From NCBI GenBank assembly GCA_002914845.1, contig JXTC01000052.1, forward strand, positions 1,041,911 through 1,105,910: a DNA stretch of 64,000 nt, written 5' to 3'. A program made the translations under genes and the position numbers. Positions within the stretch are counted from its first letter, which is position 1, and every line of letters starts with the position of its first letter. Below are positions 39,386 to 52,067 of the stretch, one piece after another. Under the pieces are notes generated by a model, which was not told the origin of the DNA, ran no database searches, and saw only the letters and a list, made by a program, of their open reading frames with translations. The stretch comes from Trema orientale. Lineage: Eukaryota; Streptophyta; Magnoliopsida; Rosales; Cannabaceae.

Positions 39386-40800
39386 GGAGAGTTTTCAATT
39401 GAGATTTTTTTTTTGGTCCATAAATAGATATTTTGACCAAGTTGAAAATAACTTATAATAGCAAGTCATTATTATCTACAACCATTCCATTTTAATTGTT
39501 TTAGTAATCCCTCGTTCCAATAAGTTTTTGGAATGACTTTTTAAAGAAAAAAATTTGGAGTGGTTTTTTTAAGGAAAAAATGTTGATAGAAAATACTAAT
39601 TTTTATTAATTATATATATGACTAGTTTAAAATTATTAAAAAAAAATCAAAGCATACCCTTTAATACTTTCGTATATATATGACTAATTTTAAGATTATT
39701 AAAAAAAATTCAAAGTTTCATATATTTTATTATCTACATTTGCATCCATTCATGCAAATGACTCCATGGCCAAAAATAATTAATAATAATAAAATAAATA
39801 GGAGAATGAATAAATTCTTAAATGAATTGTTGTTCTTTTTCTTTTTATGAGAATGAACAAATTCTTGTTTTACAATCTCCACAAATTCACGGTCTGATAG
39901 CAAAATACGATAATTAAATTGCTTGAACGGGTATAATGTATGATAATTAATGAAAACTGACTAAATAATATAAGGATAATACTATGTGTACCAAAATTTT
40001 GACTAAATTTTTAATACTAATACATGTAACATGTGAGTTGTAATATTCAATTGGTGAATATCATTAACTTATTTGTGGTATGTTTTAATACACTAATTAA
40101 ATTGTGCCAACTCAAAAGCTACATGTATTGGTATTAAAAATTTTGTATAAATTTTGGTATACATAGCATTATCCATAATATAAAAGACAAATCATTATAA
40201 ATTATCTTGTACCACGGAAAAAAAAAAAAGAAAAAAGAAAGTATGCTACACCTTATCCAACCATTAAATCGCTATTTATTTTGTTATTATTATTTTAAAA
40301 AGAATTGTTATCCTATATTAAAATAAGTCTACATGTAAAAAAAAAAAAAGTATTACTGCAAAATAGGTAACACGTGAAATGAAAAAATAAAAAAAGAAAA
40401 GGAGAGAGAGAGAGAGAATTTATACAACTAGATAAATTATACATTATACGAATATTTTGTCCAAAGAAAATTAGTTTTCATTAAATAATTAACCTGGGAA
40501 AAAAAACCAACGTGTAGGAAAAAAAATTAAAGAAAGAAAGAAAGATACTTATATATAATTAGTAATACGGTAATAATAATAATGAGAGGTAGAGAATGAG
40601 AATAAAAATACAAGAATCAGCTATGGAATAGGAATGAATAAAATAAAAGAAAAATAGATTGAAAAAAAATTGTCTAACTCATCAGGTCAAAAATAGATTA
40701 CTGATCTTTTAGGCTATAAATAGCTTTCTATAATTATATAAGTATTAATTAGATTAAATTTTTTTTAGTAGAATTACTAATATATTTAGGTTGAATTTGT
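39386..40800 (+). mobile_element. Family A TIR element, decayed copy 3 with nested insertion
   Basis: The left end GGAGAGTTTTCAATTGAG at 39386 and the following segment match family A (GTTGAAAATAACTTATAATAGCAA versus the same part of copy 2, in pieces). The right part at about 40590-40800 (TCTAACTCATCAGGTCA, GATTACTGATCTTTTAGG) matches the right half of copies 1 and 2. Between them lies extra AT-rich DNA that includes the 201-bp MITE at 39974-40174. Confidence 0.5.
39974..40174. mobile_element. Mutator-type MITE with 9-bp target duplication (201 bp)
   Basis: Terminal repeats GGATAATACTATGTGTACCA and the inverse of GGATAATGCTATGTATACCA are continued by AAAATTT-rich sequence. A perfect 9-bp direct repeat, ATAATATAA, sits at 39965-39973 and 40175-40183. 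TIR plus 9-bp duplication points to a Mutator-like origin. Confidence 0.85.
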
Positions 40801-41210
40801 GATCATCATAATCGCTCTAACAAGCTAGCTACGTAGTGTATTTCCGCATAGCTATTTAGCCGAGGTTTCATCGTTATAATAAAAGTGGGGTGGTTAGTAA
40901 TTACTAATAGAATGAATTTGGGACACAAAAAAAAAATTATATATATATATATTTGTCTTGGAATCGACCAGAATAAAAATGAAAGGAAAAAAAAAAACCA
41001 ATACTGTGCCAAATTTCATTCATTTTCTACTTTCATTAGAACAAAAATTGAGAAAATTATTCATTATCGCATGCATGATGCATATATAATTGTTCGGAAA
41101 ACCTAAATATTGTTTGCATTTGCATTAATTATACTTGCGGTATATATGGAATTACGTGAGACTCATGCATTACAACAAAAATAATGAGTCGGCCAACCTA
41201 AAAAAACAAG

Positions 41211-41362
41211 AGTAATATTATGGGTACCAGTAATGTCTAGTACCACATGATTTGACAATTTATTACTGAGTGATTGTAATTAATAAACTGCGTCCCGTAT
41301 GGACCCACCTAACATATTATGTAGTATTAGACATCATATAGCACCCAAAGAATTATTCTGAG
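41211..41362. mobile_element. Foldback MITE (about 150 bp)
   Basis: GTACCAGTAATGTCTAGTAC on the left pairs with the inverse of GTGCTATATGATGTCTAATA on the right, and both continue inward through ACATGAT/ACATAATATG. The layout is similar to the elements at 39974 and 42047, which it may be related to. Confidence 0.65.
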
Positions 41363-41830
41363 AGGGAAAAAGAAAAGTGCTCAACACAGCTAATTGATAA
41401 TGGCTCAGAATGCATTTTAGTGGCCTAGAGAAAACTTCAAAATATCGATAATTATGAGTTTGATATCCCATTCCAAAAGCAACTTCATTATGGCACAGCT
41501 TGCAGTTTCAAGGTGACAAGGAACGTGATTCAAATTTCATTGATGAATCTAGCTTTCGCAGAAGTAGTACCGAGAAAAAAGAGTTGAGACTTATGATACA
41601 ATGCAAGCAAAAGGAGATTCAAATTTGCTTGTTCGTTGCAACGGCACCGTACTGCTAGTACTGGACCAGGCTTTCTTTTACAGCATAAGCAACGGTCACT
41701 TCATGTCATGATGTTTGGTTGAGTTTGAAGGAAAAAAGAAAAAGAACACTCAAGTTACATTTCATTTCACTTTTTCACTCAAAACAAATATATTTCCTTT
41801 GTTCTTTTTCTCTCTCTCTCTCTTGGTTTT

Positions 41831-42100
41831 TATATGCATGGGTATAAATAATTTATACCCCACAAGAGGGTTAAAAAGAAAAAGGATAGGATAAATCAAA
41901 CCAATACTAGTGGAATAATGCTAAATATTGCATTTTTTAATACCATCTCATATAGCATATAATTTTATATGCATGGGCATAAATAATTTATACCCCACAA
42001 GAGGGTTAAAAAGAAAAAGGATAGGATAAATCAAACCAATATTAATGGAATAATGCTAAATATTGCACTTTTTAATACCATCTCATATAGCATATAATTT
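41831..42100 (+). repeat. Two tandem 135-bp units
   Basis: The unit starting TATATGCATGGG(T/C)ATAAAT at 41831 recurs at 41966, with a few substitutions. Each unit ends with the TIR half of the MITE family seen at 42047, so the duplication includes part of a transposon. Confidence 0.9.
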
Positions 42101-42418
42101 AACGCGATATAAGTTGTGAATAATATTTAACTTATTTGTGGTAAGTTTCAATTTATCAGTTAAACTCTAATAACTCATTTGTCACCATTTTGACAAAAAA
42201 GAGAGGACAAATCAAACCAATATTAATAGAAAAATGCTAAATATTACACTTTATAATACTATCTGATGTAGCATATAATTTGTCACCATATAATTTGTTG
42301 TTAATATTCAATTTATTTGTGGCAAGTTTCAATTAACTAATTGAATTCTGACAATTCATTTACAGTGTTATGTAGTATTAAAAAAGTGGTAGACTATGAG
42401 TGATCTCTAGCACTATCC
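42047..42418. mobile_element. TIR MITE with 8-bp target duplication (372 bp)
   Basis: Ends GGAATAATGCTAAA and the inverse of GGATAGTGCTAGAG are inverted copies, and the flanks repeat ATATTAAT (42039-42046 and 42419-42426). The TIR is related to that of the 201-bp element at 39974. Confidence 0.75.
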
Positions 42419-43334
42419 ATATTAATATTAAGGGCCTTATAGAAATATGACCAAATTTTACGTCCAATTTAAGTAAATATCCATTTATCAAATGTTATAG
42501 CAAAATGTCTGGTATATAAGTTTATATACCAAGTGTAAAATTTTATATACTAAGTATAAAAAATTATATACTCGGTATATTTCAATACAGTAACTGAAAT
42601 TGATAAATAAACATATCTACCAAATATAAAAATATATATACCTGAATATTTAGTTATAAAATTTAAAAAATGAATATATATTTGATCAAATTTAAAATAT
42701 TGTTTATCCACATAAATTTCTCTAATATTAATTATCAATCAAAGTGAGAATTTTGGTTTGGGCCAATTCCTTTTCAAAAGAAACGTTTGCCTTGACAAGT
42801 ATAAGTCTCAAGTGTTCCCAGTTAAGAGACTCCCCAGTTAAACCAGCCTGATTATGTCGGGCCCAAAGGCTATTAGGTACACATGGTCCATTCCCCCCCT
42901 CCCTCTTTCGTGCGTGTTTACTCTAACGTTCTTACCCATAATGGCTTACAAATTGGCTCAGAAATTGAAACAGAAAGATATTCATTACCAAAAGTTTATC
43001 ACAAAAGTATATTTACAGCTTTATTTATTTTCAAAATATGTACTTTTTAATTAGTGCTATGTGTAATATCCTCCTACACATGACAAATAATACATAGAGC
43101 TGTGGGAGAATAGGTTTTCTTTTCTTTTTCTTTTTTTCTTTTTTTTGTTTTTTGATAAAAGCGTGATAAAATAGTCAATGATTTTGGATAGAAAATATAT
43201 TTCCATCGGTTACTTAATTGGAATTTTAAAATTTACGGAATAAAAAAAACAACCTCCTACGCAAGGGTGGTTCACCTCCCCACCCCCCTTTTGAATCAAT
43301 GGGCATGTAATGGTTTCTTTGGTTTCTTTAAGGG
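42419..43334. other. Intergenic stretch
   Basis: AT-rich sequence with no supported gene. The short GC-richer patch at 42840-42950 reads as open peptide but has no recognisable content. Confidence 0.4.
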
Positions 43335-43465
43335 AGAGAGAGAGGGGTATGTATTAGCAAATTTTAATCTTTTAATTTTCTTGTTCTTTCTTGTTTTTAG
43401 AGAGAGAGGGGGGTATGTATTAGCAAATTTTAATTTTTTAATTTTCTTGTTCTTTCTTGTTTTTA
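43335..43465 (+). repeat. Two tandem units of about 65 bp
   Basis: A GAGAGAG run followed by GGGGTATGTATTAGCAAATT and a TTCTTGTTCTTTCTTG tail occurs twice in a row, starting near 43335 and 43399. Confidence 0.85.
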
Positions 43466-44048
43466 ATAAAAAATTTTAAATAGTGATATATTATCAGAAA
43501 TTGTCTTATAATTATTACATTTTAGTTTATTACTAAAAATACAAATTAGATGAGAGCTAAAATTACAGAAAGACTAGATTTCAATTTTTTTTTACAATTA
43601 ACCATTTTTGCCTTTCATTCTATTTTTTTTTCCTTAGAAATGAAATAAATTAAACTAGTCATAAATATTTTTCAAAAAATTTATTTTTGCGTAATAAGTT
43701 TTTATTAAATTAATGAGGGGTACTAATATCTTTTTACTCTTAAAATTAGTTAATTGGACATCAGATGTACAAATGCATGAATTTCAAATATTAGGGTATT
43801 AAAGTAATTTTAATTATTAGCATATTAATTTGCTTCAAAAGTAAAGACATTATTTTGCAGAGATTCAAAAGTCAGGATACTTCTGTAGAAAAATTAAAAG
43901 TCTGGATATCTTTATGTCATTAACCATTTTTTGCATTTCAAAATATGAAGGGTTTTTTTTTTTTTTGGCAGAAGTTACAGAAAGGTCGAACTTTTTTTTT
44001 AATTACAATTAACCCCTTGATTATATTTTTAAACTAGGATGAAAAAAA

Positions 44049-44386
44049 AAATACTTTGAGGTTTGGATGTTTTGAAATTTAAACTTTAAAGTTTGGACTC
44101 TTCAAAATTATACTCTAAGATTAAGAATTTCTGAAAAATAATACCTTAAGTTGACTTTTTGAATAACTTTAAATGGTAAAAGACAATAACATCCTTAAAA
44201 TTAAGAAGAATAATAAGGATTAATCCAGTTTTAATATACGATATTATTATTTTTTTGTTACTAAAATTGGTCAAAAAGTCAATTCATGATATTAATATTC
44301 AAAAATTCTTAATTTCAAGATATTATTTTGCAAAGTTCAAAGTTCTGGGTTTAAATTACAAAACACCTAGATCTCGGAGTATTTGT
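44049..44386. mobile_element. Foldback MITE (about 340 bp)
   Basis: The left arm (AAATACTTTGAGGTTTGGATG at the edge, inner AAGATTAAGAATTTCTGAA) is matched by the inverse of the right arm (edge AAATACTCCGAGATCTAGGTG, inner GAAATTAAGAATTTTTGAA). The whole element folds on itself and has no coding capacity. The stretch at 43550-44020 just before it has similar direct and inverted motifs and may be an older relative. Confidence 0.7.
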
Positions 44387-44400
44387 CTGCGGTTTATCCT

Positions 44401-44640
44401 TTTAAACTATGATTGATTCTGATATAACATGATGATTAAAAGGATGATTCAGTTCATTCTGATATAACATGATAATTAGAAAATAATTTACTTTAGAATA
44501 TTTTTTTTACAATTTATCTTTTTAAACTATGGCTGATTCTGATATAACATGATGATTAGAAAAATAATTCAGCTAATTCTGATATAACATGATAATTGAA
44601 AAATGATTCAGCTCGATGATTGATATAATGCAATGAAACG
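44401..44640 (+). repeat. Degenerate 30-45-bp tandem array
   Basis: The core TTCTGATATAACATGATGATT recurs at four places (about 44412, 44457, 44533 and 44578) with ATGATTCAGCT-type spacers. No function is apparent. Confidence 0.8.
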
Positions 44641-44727
44641 TTTATGAACAGAGGGATAGGCATGTTTCTTTTTTTTTTTTTTTTAGGAGATCAAGCTTAC
44701 AAACTTCAATACCATAGTTTAAAATAA

Positions 44728-45074
44728 GGGATATTATCATTTTTTTGTACCTTGTATTTTAACACTTTGTTCAAATTATACATTGTATTTTGGTTAGTAT
44801 ATCAACATTGACCCTTAAATTTGATATCTGTTATAAATTTATACCTTGACAGCAATTTAGAGTAGTTAATTTATCGAGATGCTGTTTAAAAATTAAAAAT
44901 AAACGCTATAAAAATTTATCCGAGAACAAGTTTATTAAATGATCTTCGTAAATTAACTGTTCTAAATTAGTATCATGATATATATTTGTAACAGATTTTA
45001 AATCTAAGAGTCAATATTCAAATTATAAATTGAACAAAGTATCAAAATACAATGTATAATAATGATACTATCCC
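44728..45074. mobile_element. Foldback MITE, family B copy 1, 9-bp target duplication
   Basis: The element begins GGGATATTATCATT and ends with its inverse, and nearly the whole 347 bp is self-complementary. The 9-bp direct repeat TTAAAATAA at 44719-44727 and 45075-45083 is perfect, fitting a Mutator-like origin. It lies about 870 bp upstream of the WEB gene start codon. Copy 2 is at 50316. Confidence 0.88.
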
Positions 45075-45083
45075 TTAAAATAA

Positions 45084-45943
45084 TAATATCCCTCAAAATA
45101 ATAATGTGACTTTGATTAAAGAATAAAAATAAAATAAAATAATGTCCCGGTCAAAAGAAAACCGGAAACTTGTCCAATTCATGAACCTAACTTAACTTTT
45201 CAGTTATGTGTATTAGTTCCCAAGTTCCAAGTCCCAACGGCCTGAGCAAAGAGGAGGGAGACCGGAGGACCAGCTGACTGGACTTTTGCCCCTTTCGTTC
45301 ATGATTACTCGGGCCAATACAAAGCAAAGCAGAAGCGGCCCGTTGGGATGTTTCCGTTAGAAAAAGAAAAAGAAAAAGAAAAAGAAAACCACACGCGCGT
45401 AACTAATCCACGATCAATGCTTAAAATATACTTATATTAACTAAATAATGCTCCAAAGTCCAAACCCATTTCAAACTCCGAAGTCCAAACCCCTACAAAT
45501 ACCATTTTTATTTTGTTGTTAACACTTCACAACACAGAAACACTTGTTGTACCCAGCCAAACGGACCCTTCTTTTTTTACTCACTTCCCAGTTTTGGCCT
45601 CAGACTCTGTCGTTATTGCCCCGAATTTACCACTCTATCCCCCGCAAATTTCGACCGTTGCCGAGGGTAGTTTCGGGATTTCGTTGAATATAAACCCCAA
45701 ACGGACACTTCCCCCATAGCTCGTTTTCTCTCCTCTCTGTCGATCCGAAGCCTCGAAAAGCTGTTAACTTTGTACAGTGTAGTTGTGCACACTCCACTAG
45801 CTCTGCAGATCGTTAATGGTGTTTCGTTGGTATTTGCTTTGTTCAAAATCTCCCTTGTAGAGCCAAACAAACAGGCCTTTTTTTTTTTTTTTTCTTTTTT
45901 TGGGTTGTTCTTTAGGTTTGTTGCCGAGTGAAGCTGGATAACA
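45084..45943 (+). promoter_or_regulatory. Upstream region and 5' leader of the WEB gene
   Basis: The region becomes less AT-rich from 45200 on. It contains a (GAAAAA)-type run at 45361-45386, a weak TATA-like TACAAATACC near 45494 and a pyrimidine-rich leader ending in a T15 run at 45879. Transcription start is guessed at about 45525; this is inference. Confidence 0.35.
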
Positions 45944-48260
45944 ATGGCGGAAACCCTAGATTGTGGATCTGGAGGGGTGTCGGATAAAGTATTGGACACG
46001 AATTTTGAGGCGGCGGAGCCCGAGAGGAATGGGTTGCGTGATTCGGGTTCGGAAACGGGTCTAGCCAAGAGCCGGAGTGAGGCGGGCCAGTGCGCGATAA
46101 TGGAGAAGGGTTTGAGGGCGGAGATCGATACTTCGGCGCCGTTTGAGTCGGTGAAGGAGGCCGTCAGTCGATTCGGCGGAATCGGTTACTGGAAACCCTC
46201 TCATACCAAGCTCCCTCAACCTCAGGTCCTCTCTCTTTTGTCTCTGTTAAGAAAATGGAAAGTCTCTGTTTCTGTTACATAACTAAAAAGTGTTTGTTTT
46301 TTCTTTTATGTGTAGAAGGATCATATGGGTTTTATGATTATTGTCAAATTAGTGATACATATATACACACACGTATTAATCGTTTTAGCCATTATCAATT
46401 TTTTTTGACTCTTGGGGCCTCTTTGGTGAAAAATAGTATCTCTGTGGTTGTATTTGACACGAATTTGGTGGATTCTGATTTACTATTATCAATATTTCTA
46501 AGAACTAGAGTTGTTTCTTCCTCTTTATCAGAAGGACCAAGTAGGATGAGCTAAGCATTTGACATTGTAGACAAGCCATAAGTTAGTTCTCTAGATCTAA
46601 TGTGGATTAGTTGTGTGATGAAAGTGGGATTGTCTGGGATTCCGTGGACAGAATAATGGTCATTCGACTTGATATTACACAAAAATATGTGTGTTACTTA
46701 ACATTACTTGACCTGACCCTGTTATTGACTTTCGTCTCCCGTGTTTTGCAGCATGAGGTGGAAGAGCTTGATGTAACGAAACTGGAGGAGCAGGCATTAC
46801 ATTTGGAGAAGGATCTAATCGTCAAAGAAAGGGAAACATTGGATGTTTTAAAAGAACTGGAGAAGACCCGAACGACTATGGAAGAGTTGAAGCAAAAGCT
46901 ACAGAAAGAAGCATCTGAAATCAATCTAGCCCTTGAGGCGAATGCAGGTGACAAGAATGAGAATCCAATAGTGAACGAAGCAGAGAAGGAAAATCTTGGA
47001 AATGAGGGAGGTTATTGCACTTCAGTAGAAAGTGCAAATTCCTGCCCTTCATCGGCCCCGGGTTTGATCTTAATGGAACTGAAACAGGCTAAGCTGAACC
47101 TTAGCAGGACTACAACTGATCTTGCTGACATTCGAACTTGTGTTGATTCATTTAACAAGAAATTAGAGAAAGAAAGACTTGCACTTGAGAAAACCCGTGA
47201 GAGGTTGACTCAGAATTCTTCAAAAATATCCTCTCTTGAAGAAGAGCTAAACCAAACAAAAGTAAAGCTACAATTGGCAAAGGGTGCTGAAACCAAAGGT
47301 TTTTCTGACAACCCATTAGACATTTCAAAAGAGCTCCAACGCTTGAGTTCTGAGGTGGATCAATTCAAACAAATGGGAGAAGCTGCGAGATCAGAGGTTT
47401 TGAGAGCAACGCAGGAGATTGAACAGACAAAAACAAAGATAAGAACAGCTGAAATTAGGTTGATTGCTGCCAGAAAAATGAAAGAAGCAGCTAGAGCGGC
47501 TGAAGCTCTTGCTCTTGCAGAGATTAAAGCTATGTCAAACCGGGATGACTCATCTGGTGATTTTGCTCAAAATCAAGGAATTACGCTTTCGTTTGAAGAG
47601 TATTCCTCTCTGATCCGCAAAGCTCGAGATGCTGAGGAACTGTCTAAAAAGAGAGTAGTTGATGTCATGCATCAAGTTGATGATGCAAATATCTCAAAAA
47701 TGGAAATTTTGAAGAAGGTAGAGGAAGCAACTGAAGAAGTCAGAACAACTAAAAGGACACTGGAAGAAGCACTGAGCAGAGTGGAGGCTGCAAACAAAGG
47801 GAAGCTAGCTGTTGAAGAGGCTCTTCGCAGATGGAGATCTGAGCATGGTCAGAGAAGACGATCTGTACATAACTCTACTAAATTTAAGAACTCTCACCCG
47901 TCTCACCATCGGAGAGATTCACGTCTGCTCGATGTGAATGGACTGAATATGGTTACTGATGGGTCAAAACCTGTTTTGAAGCCAACCTTGTCAATTGGAC
48001 AAATACTAAGCAGGAAGCTGCTGCTGCCTGAAGAGCTCGAATTGGGGATGTCTGGAGGAAAAGGTTCTGGAAAACCGAAGGTATCGTTGGGTCAAATGCT
48101 TAGTAAACAAATTGGTGATCTACCCTCCTCTTTGATTGAGAAGGAAAACTGTAACAAGCAATTTTCTGGTAAGAGAAAGAAGTTTGGATTTGCTAGGTTT
48201 TCGCTACTCTTGACGAAACAAAGTAAGAAGAAGAAGAAGATGACTGTGAACTTGAGGTAA
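45944..48260 (+). CDS. WEB-family coiled-coil protein (At2g38370/At3g51220-like), 596 aa
   Basis: There are two exons, 45944-46225 and 46752-48260, joined in phase 0 at CCTCAG|GTCC and TTGCAG|CATG. The N-terminal block IDTSAPFESVKEAVSRFGG, followed by IGYWKPS, is the conserved opening of WEB/PMI2-type proteins (PF05701). The exon 2 start LEEQALHLEKDLIVKERET is the classic family coiled-coil entry. From residue about 100 to 440 the heptad-rich sequence predicts long coiled coils, with the usual breaks (for example SFEEYSSLIRKA near residue 370). The C-terminus has two short LSIGQILSRK / VSLGQMLSKQ repeats and a lysine-rich end. Family founders WEB1 and PMI2 act at the cytosolic side in blue-light chloroplast movement via actin; this subgroup is uncharacterised. 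The ATG chosen is the first in the leader exon. The frame is intact. Confidence 0.92.
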
Positions 48261-50081
48261 TTGCAGTAGCTAGATTGTTTTCTTAATTGCATTTTCTTAC
48301 TTCATGTACTCTCTGATTGATTATTCCTATTCTGAACTATTGTAAGTTAGTGTTGTTTCCTAGAGTCTCCCGGTATCTGCTTACCGTTTTCTGTTGTGAT
48401 TGTAAAAATTTCTGTGATATATATTAAATATCTTAGCCTTTTAACATCTTTCAAGACTAGTGTTTGATTTTCTTGCTCGTATTCATTTTGAGGGGAATTT
48501 CGTTCAGCAAAGTAAAAACTAAAATCTGATGCAATTTGTCAATTTTCTGAGTTCCAATTGCATTGCTGTACCACCGTAAGTGCACAAAAAGTCTCCCTGT
48601 AATTGTCATTACTCATTAGTTTTAAGAAACTTCATGTTGTGGTCATGAAGATTGCTGCAAAAGCTCGAATTTCTTAATTTGCTCAATGTCTTACGGATTT
48701 GGTTGACTAAATTTTATTCAATATCATCATGTTTTTGGCCAAGGGAAAGAGAAGAATTAAATGAAGTTATTGGTGAATTCTTGAAAAGAAGTGATTTATT
48801 TCACATTCGATTCAACTCTTTCGATATTGGAACCACTTGGGAAACACCATAATGTGCATGATTTCAAACGGTGTTCGCTGGGTTGCATATCAATCTCACT
48901 TGTACTCCAATCAATGCTAATATTGGTCGCGTTTTCTTAACACAATAATGTTACATTATTGTCTCAAATGGCATCAGTTGAATCTCTCCCTTAAAAAAGT
49001 TGTCAGTCACTTAAATAGTTCGATGAAGATTACGGAAGTTTAATTTTAATAAAAGAATGTCATATGGTGGTTATGTACTTGTATTTACTTCTTTTTTCAA
49101 TGGTTTAGAAGTACAAGTAAAATTTGTCTACATTCTATACTGATCCTAAGTGCTTCATTTTTTCCCCCTTGAAAGTTGAAACTACTTCGTTGGTGTTATC
49201 TAAGAAAATTGTGGTATTTACACCTAAGGGACGCTCATAATGAAAAAAGACTTATTCATAAACATTTTCAAAACTAATACTCATTGGCACGTCACACAGT
49301 GACGGATTATGGTTTTACTTCAGTGGGGTATAATTAAAAGAAAGAAATTAGAGTTTTTAGTCTGAAATTTTTATGTATAAATATTCCAAAAATCAATTTC
49401 CATTGTGCTTGAATTTGCAATCAATGTTATAATAAATCAATTTTTTTTAATTGAATTTTATTAAAAGGAATATCTCTATAATTTCTCAAGAATATATAGA
49501 TATATGCATAAGATTTCATAATCTTATAAAAAGCAATTAGTCAAAACTCAACAAATAAAAAGATAACGAAAACAAAAGTACATATAGAGAAATAAAATGA
49601 AAAGATAGAAAATAAATGTAAATAATAAGTGGGTATAATAGAAACAAAGCTAAAAGATGTATAGGCCCAAAAAAAAAAAATGAGTGGGGACAAATTAGGG
49701 GTATATTAGAGAAAATAAAAGAAATTATGGGGCAAAAAATGATTTAGAAAACTTGAGTGGGAGCGCATTCCTCCACTGAACCTATTCTTCTCAAACAAAT
49801 TTCAAACTACTTTCACAACTACTAGCACCACCTACCGTATCCCACCACTACTATCGATCTCGATTCCAATTCCGTCGCGTCTTCGTTCGATCGCCAATTC
49901 TAGCCGTCTCGACCCGATATAACATGGTTAGTTACCTTCTCTAATTTGTTTTTTTTTTTCGACATGACCGAAAATTTTTGATCGAGGTCGAATAAAGGAT
50001 AATTTTGAATTTTTCATTAAACGAAAATATTAGTTTTGTAAATAATTTATAATTTATCCTTTTTTCTTTTAAGATACAAAA
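48261..50081. other. Intergenic stretch with a possible truncated exon
   Basis: After the WEB 3' end no gene is supported. At 49790-49927 a GC-richer, C- and T-rich tract ends in ATG|GTTAGT, like a leader plus a start codon split by an intron. I found no convincing following exon, so it may be a gene relic. Confidence 0.35.
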
Positions 50082-50315
50082 TTGATAATGGCCGAAAAAA
50101 ATAATTCTTATACCCAAGAATTTGACTATAAAAAGGCCAATTGGGCATTCAAAATAATTCGTCACGATTTTGACTATGAACAAAATATGGCATCAATCTC
50201 GACCAATACAACTTCAAGCGAGAAAAAAAAAAAAGAAAGAAAAATCATCTCGACCAATACCACAAGAATTAGCATTGAATTCCTGCCGTTCAAACAAATA
50301 ATAAAATAAAACAAA

Positions 50316-50664
50316 GGAGTATTATCATTTTTATATCTTGTATTTTCAAATTATACATTGTATTTTGGTTATTATCAACATTGACTCTTAGATTTGAAAT
50401 TTGTTATAAATTTATACTATAACACCAATTTAGAGCAATTGATTTACCAAGATGCCATTTTAAAAATTAAAAATAAACTGTATAAAAACTTATTCGATAA
50501 TAAGTTTATTAAATTTATCTTGGTAAATTAACTACTCTAAATTGATATTAGGGTATAAATTTGTAATAAATTTTAAATCTAAAGATCAATATTAATAATA
50601 ACTAAAATACAAGATATAAATTAAACAAAGTGTCAAAATACAAGATATAAAAGTGATATTATTT
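50316..50664. mobile_element. Foldback MITE, family B copy 2
   Basis: This is homologous along its whole length to the element at 44728-45074 (shared TACATTGTATTTTGGTTA and ATAAATTTATAC segments) and is likewise self-complementary. Ends GGAGTATTATCATT and its near-inverse are more decayed. The flanks share AAAATAAA. It lies about 600-900 bp upstream of the saposin gene leader. Confidence 0.8.
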
Positions 50665-51180
50665 TTAAAATAAATGGCCAAAGCACAAATGAGTAATTTA
50701 GTATAACCAATGTTTATCAGTACTATAAACATGATTTTTGTTTTTTGATTTTTTTTTTCTGTCTTTAGAATACAATTATTGATTCCTTTTAGAGAAAAAA
50801 AAAAATACAAGTATTGAGTTTTATTTTTTCGCTTGAATTCAATTATTGGATTTGATACAAAAGTAAATACTATTCTTGCTTGGCCAAAAAGGAAAAAAAG
50901 AAGATAGAAACAAACACGTCATTTCCTCTTAAAATAAAAACTACAATATTATTTTTCTTTTCCCCCCTCATAGCGTCTCCTTCCACCCTTCTCCAAACCG
51001 TCAAACCAGAAAATTCGATTCCTCTACCCTCGACCATCACGCACAGAAAAACTCTCCACCACTTATATAACAACACGTCAGCGTCAAACAATTGAAAAAA
51101 ATAATTAGTCTCATAATTTGCTCCTCCTGCCAATAATATTCACGGTACAATGAACAAAAGCGAGAGTCCAAATTAATCGG
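50665..51180. promoter_or_regulatory. Upstream region of the saposin-like gene
   Basis: AT-rich sequence turns C-rich from 50970 to 51080. The part nearest the leader exon is probably the promoter. TTATATAACA near 51063 is a candidate TATA box, which would place the start near 51095. This is inferred from position only. Confidence 0.3.
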
Positions 51181-51334
51181 ATAAAGTTTCGGTGTTCCTC
51201 ACCACAGAGTACAAATCCCCTAGAACGACGACTTCTTAAAAAGGAAAAAGCATTGCTGCCAATTCCAATCACCAGTAGTGTCTACTCATCTTGCCCAATC
51301 CGATATTTCTCTCTGAATCAGATATTTCCGTCAG
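51181..51334 (+). other. Untranslated first exon of the saposin-like gene
   Basis: The sequence is GC-richer and has a good donor (TCCGTCAG|GTACGA). The acceptor TTGTAACTTCAG at 52062 sits just before the ATG. The intron (51335-52062) is T-rich. The 5' limit of this exon is a guess. Confidence 0.5.
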
Positions 51335-52067
51335 GTACGATCAACAACCAAAATATCTTCAATCCGATTAGGGTTTCATGTCTCGATCGTAACAAATTTT
51401 GGATTGCAAAATTATTTATTCATTCAGGTCTTCATTTTCTCACGTTTTCCGAGTTGCCAAACACCGATTGAGCGTTTGTTTTAGGGTTTTGATCTTTATT
51501 CTTGCTCCTGTTGATCCTAATATCGTGTTGTTCCATCTATTTGGGAAAGTCGCTGTAATCTTATTTGATTTCTGATTCAAAGTTTTTGTTCGTATATGTG
51601 GCTCAACTTGAAGTTGGTATTGTTATGAATAAATCTGGTAATACTGAGTGTTTGAGCATTTAAATTTGTAGTTTTTCCCTCAATTTTTGTTATTTCGGGA
51701 AATTTTAATTTTAATAACCAATCATGACTCAATTTTGGGCTTTTATAAAGATCACGAAAGATTTACTTTTTAAGTTATAACTCAGACCACTTTCATGACC
51801 AAATTATAAAGGTTTGTCTTGCAAAGAGTTTTAATTACGGAGACCTTTTACTAAAATATCTTTTACAAAAAGCCTAGTTTCCCAATTTCTTATTATAATT
51901 GTGTCTCTTTACTTTTCTTGAATTTCTTTGTAGAGTGTAATTTCGTTATGTATCACTATCATTTTTTTTGTATTGTTTTTTTATTTTAAGTGGACTCCTA
52001 TACCGTTAATTAAATTTGCCATTGTGATGTTTTGAATTGTTCTTTAATGGTTGTAACTTCAGCAAAC

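Noticed and set aside
46611-46751. An in-frame ATG at 46611 as the WEB start.
   Set aside because: The 47 codons before 46752 are intron: the exon 1 peptide has the conserved family opening and joins in phase at 46225/46752.
46694-46954. A minus-strand serine-rich frame.
   Set aside because: It is the complement of WEB coiled-coil codons.
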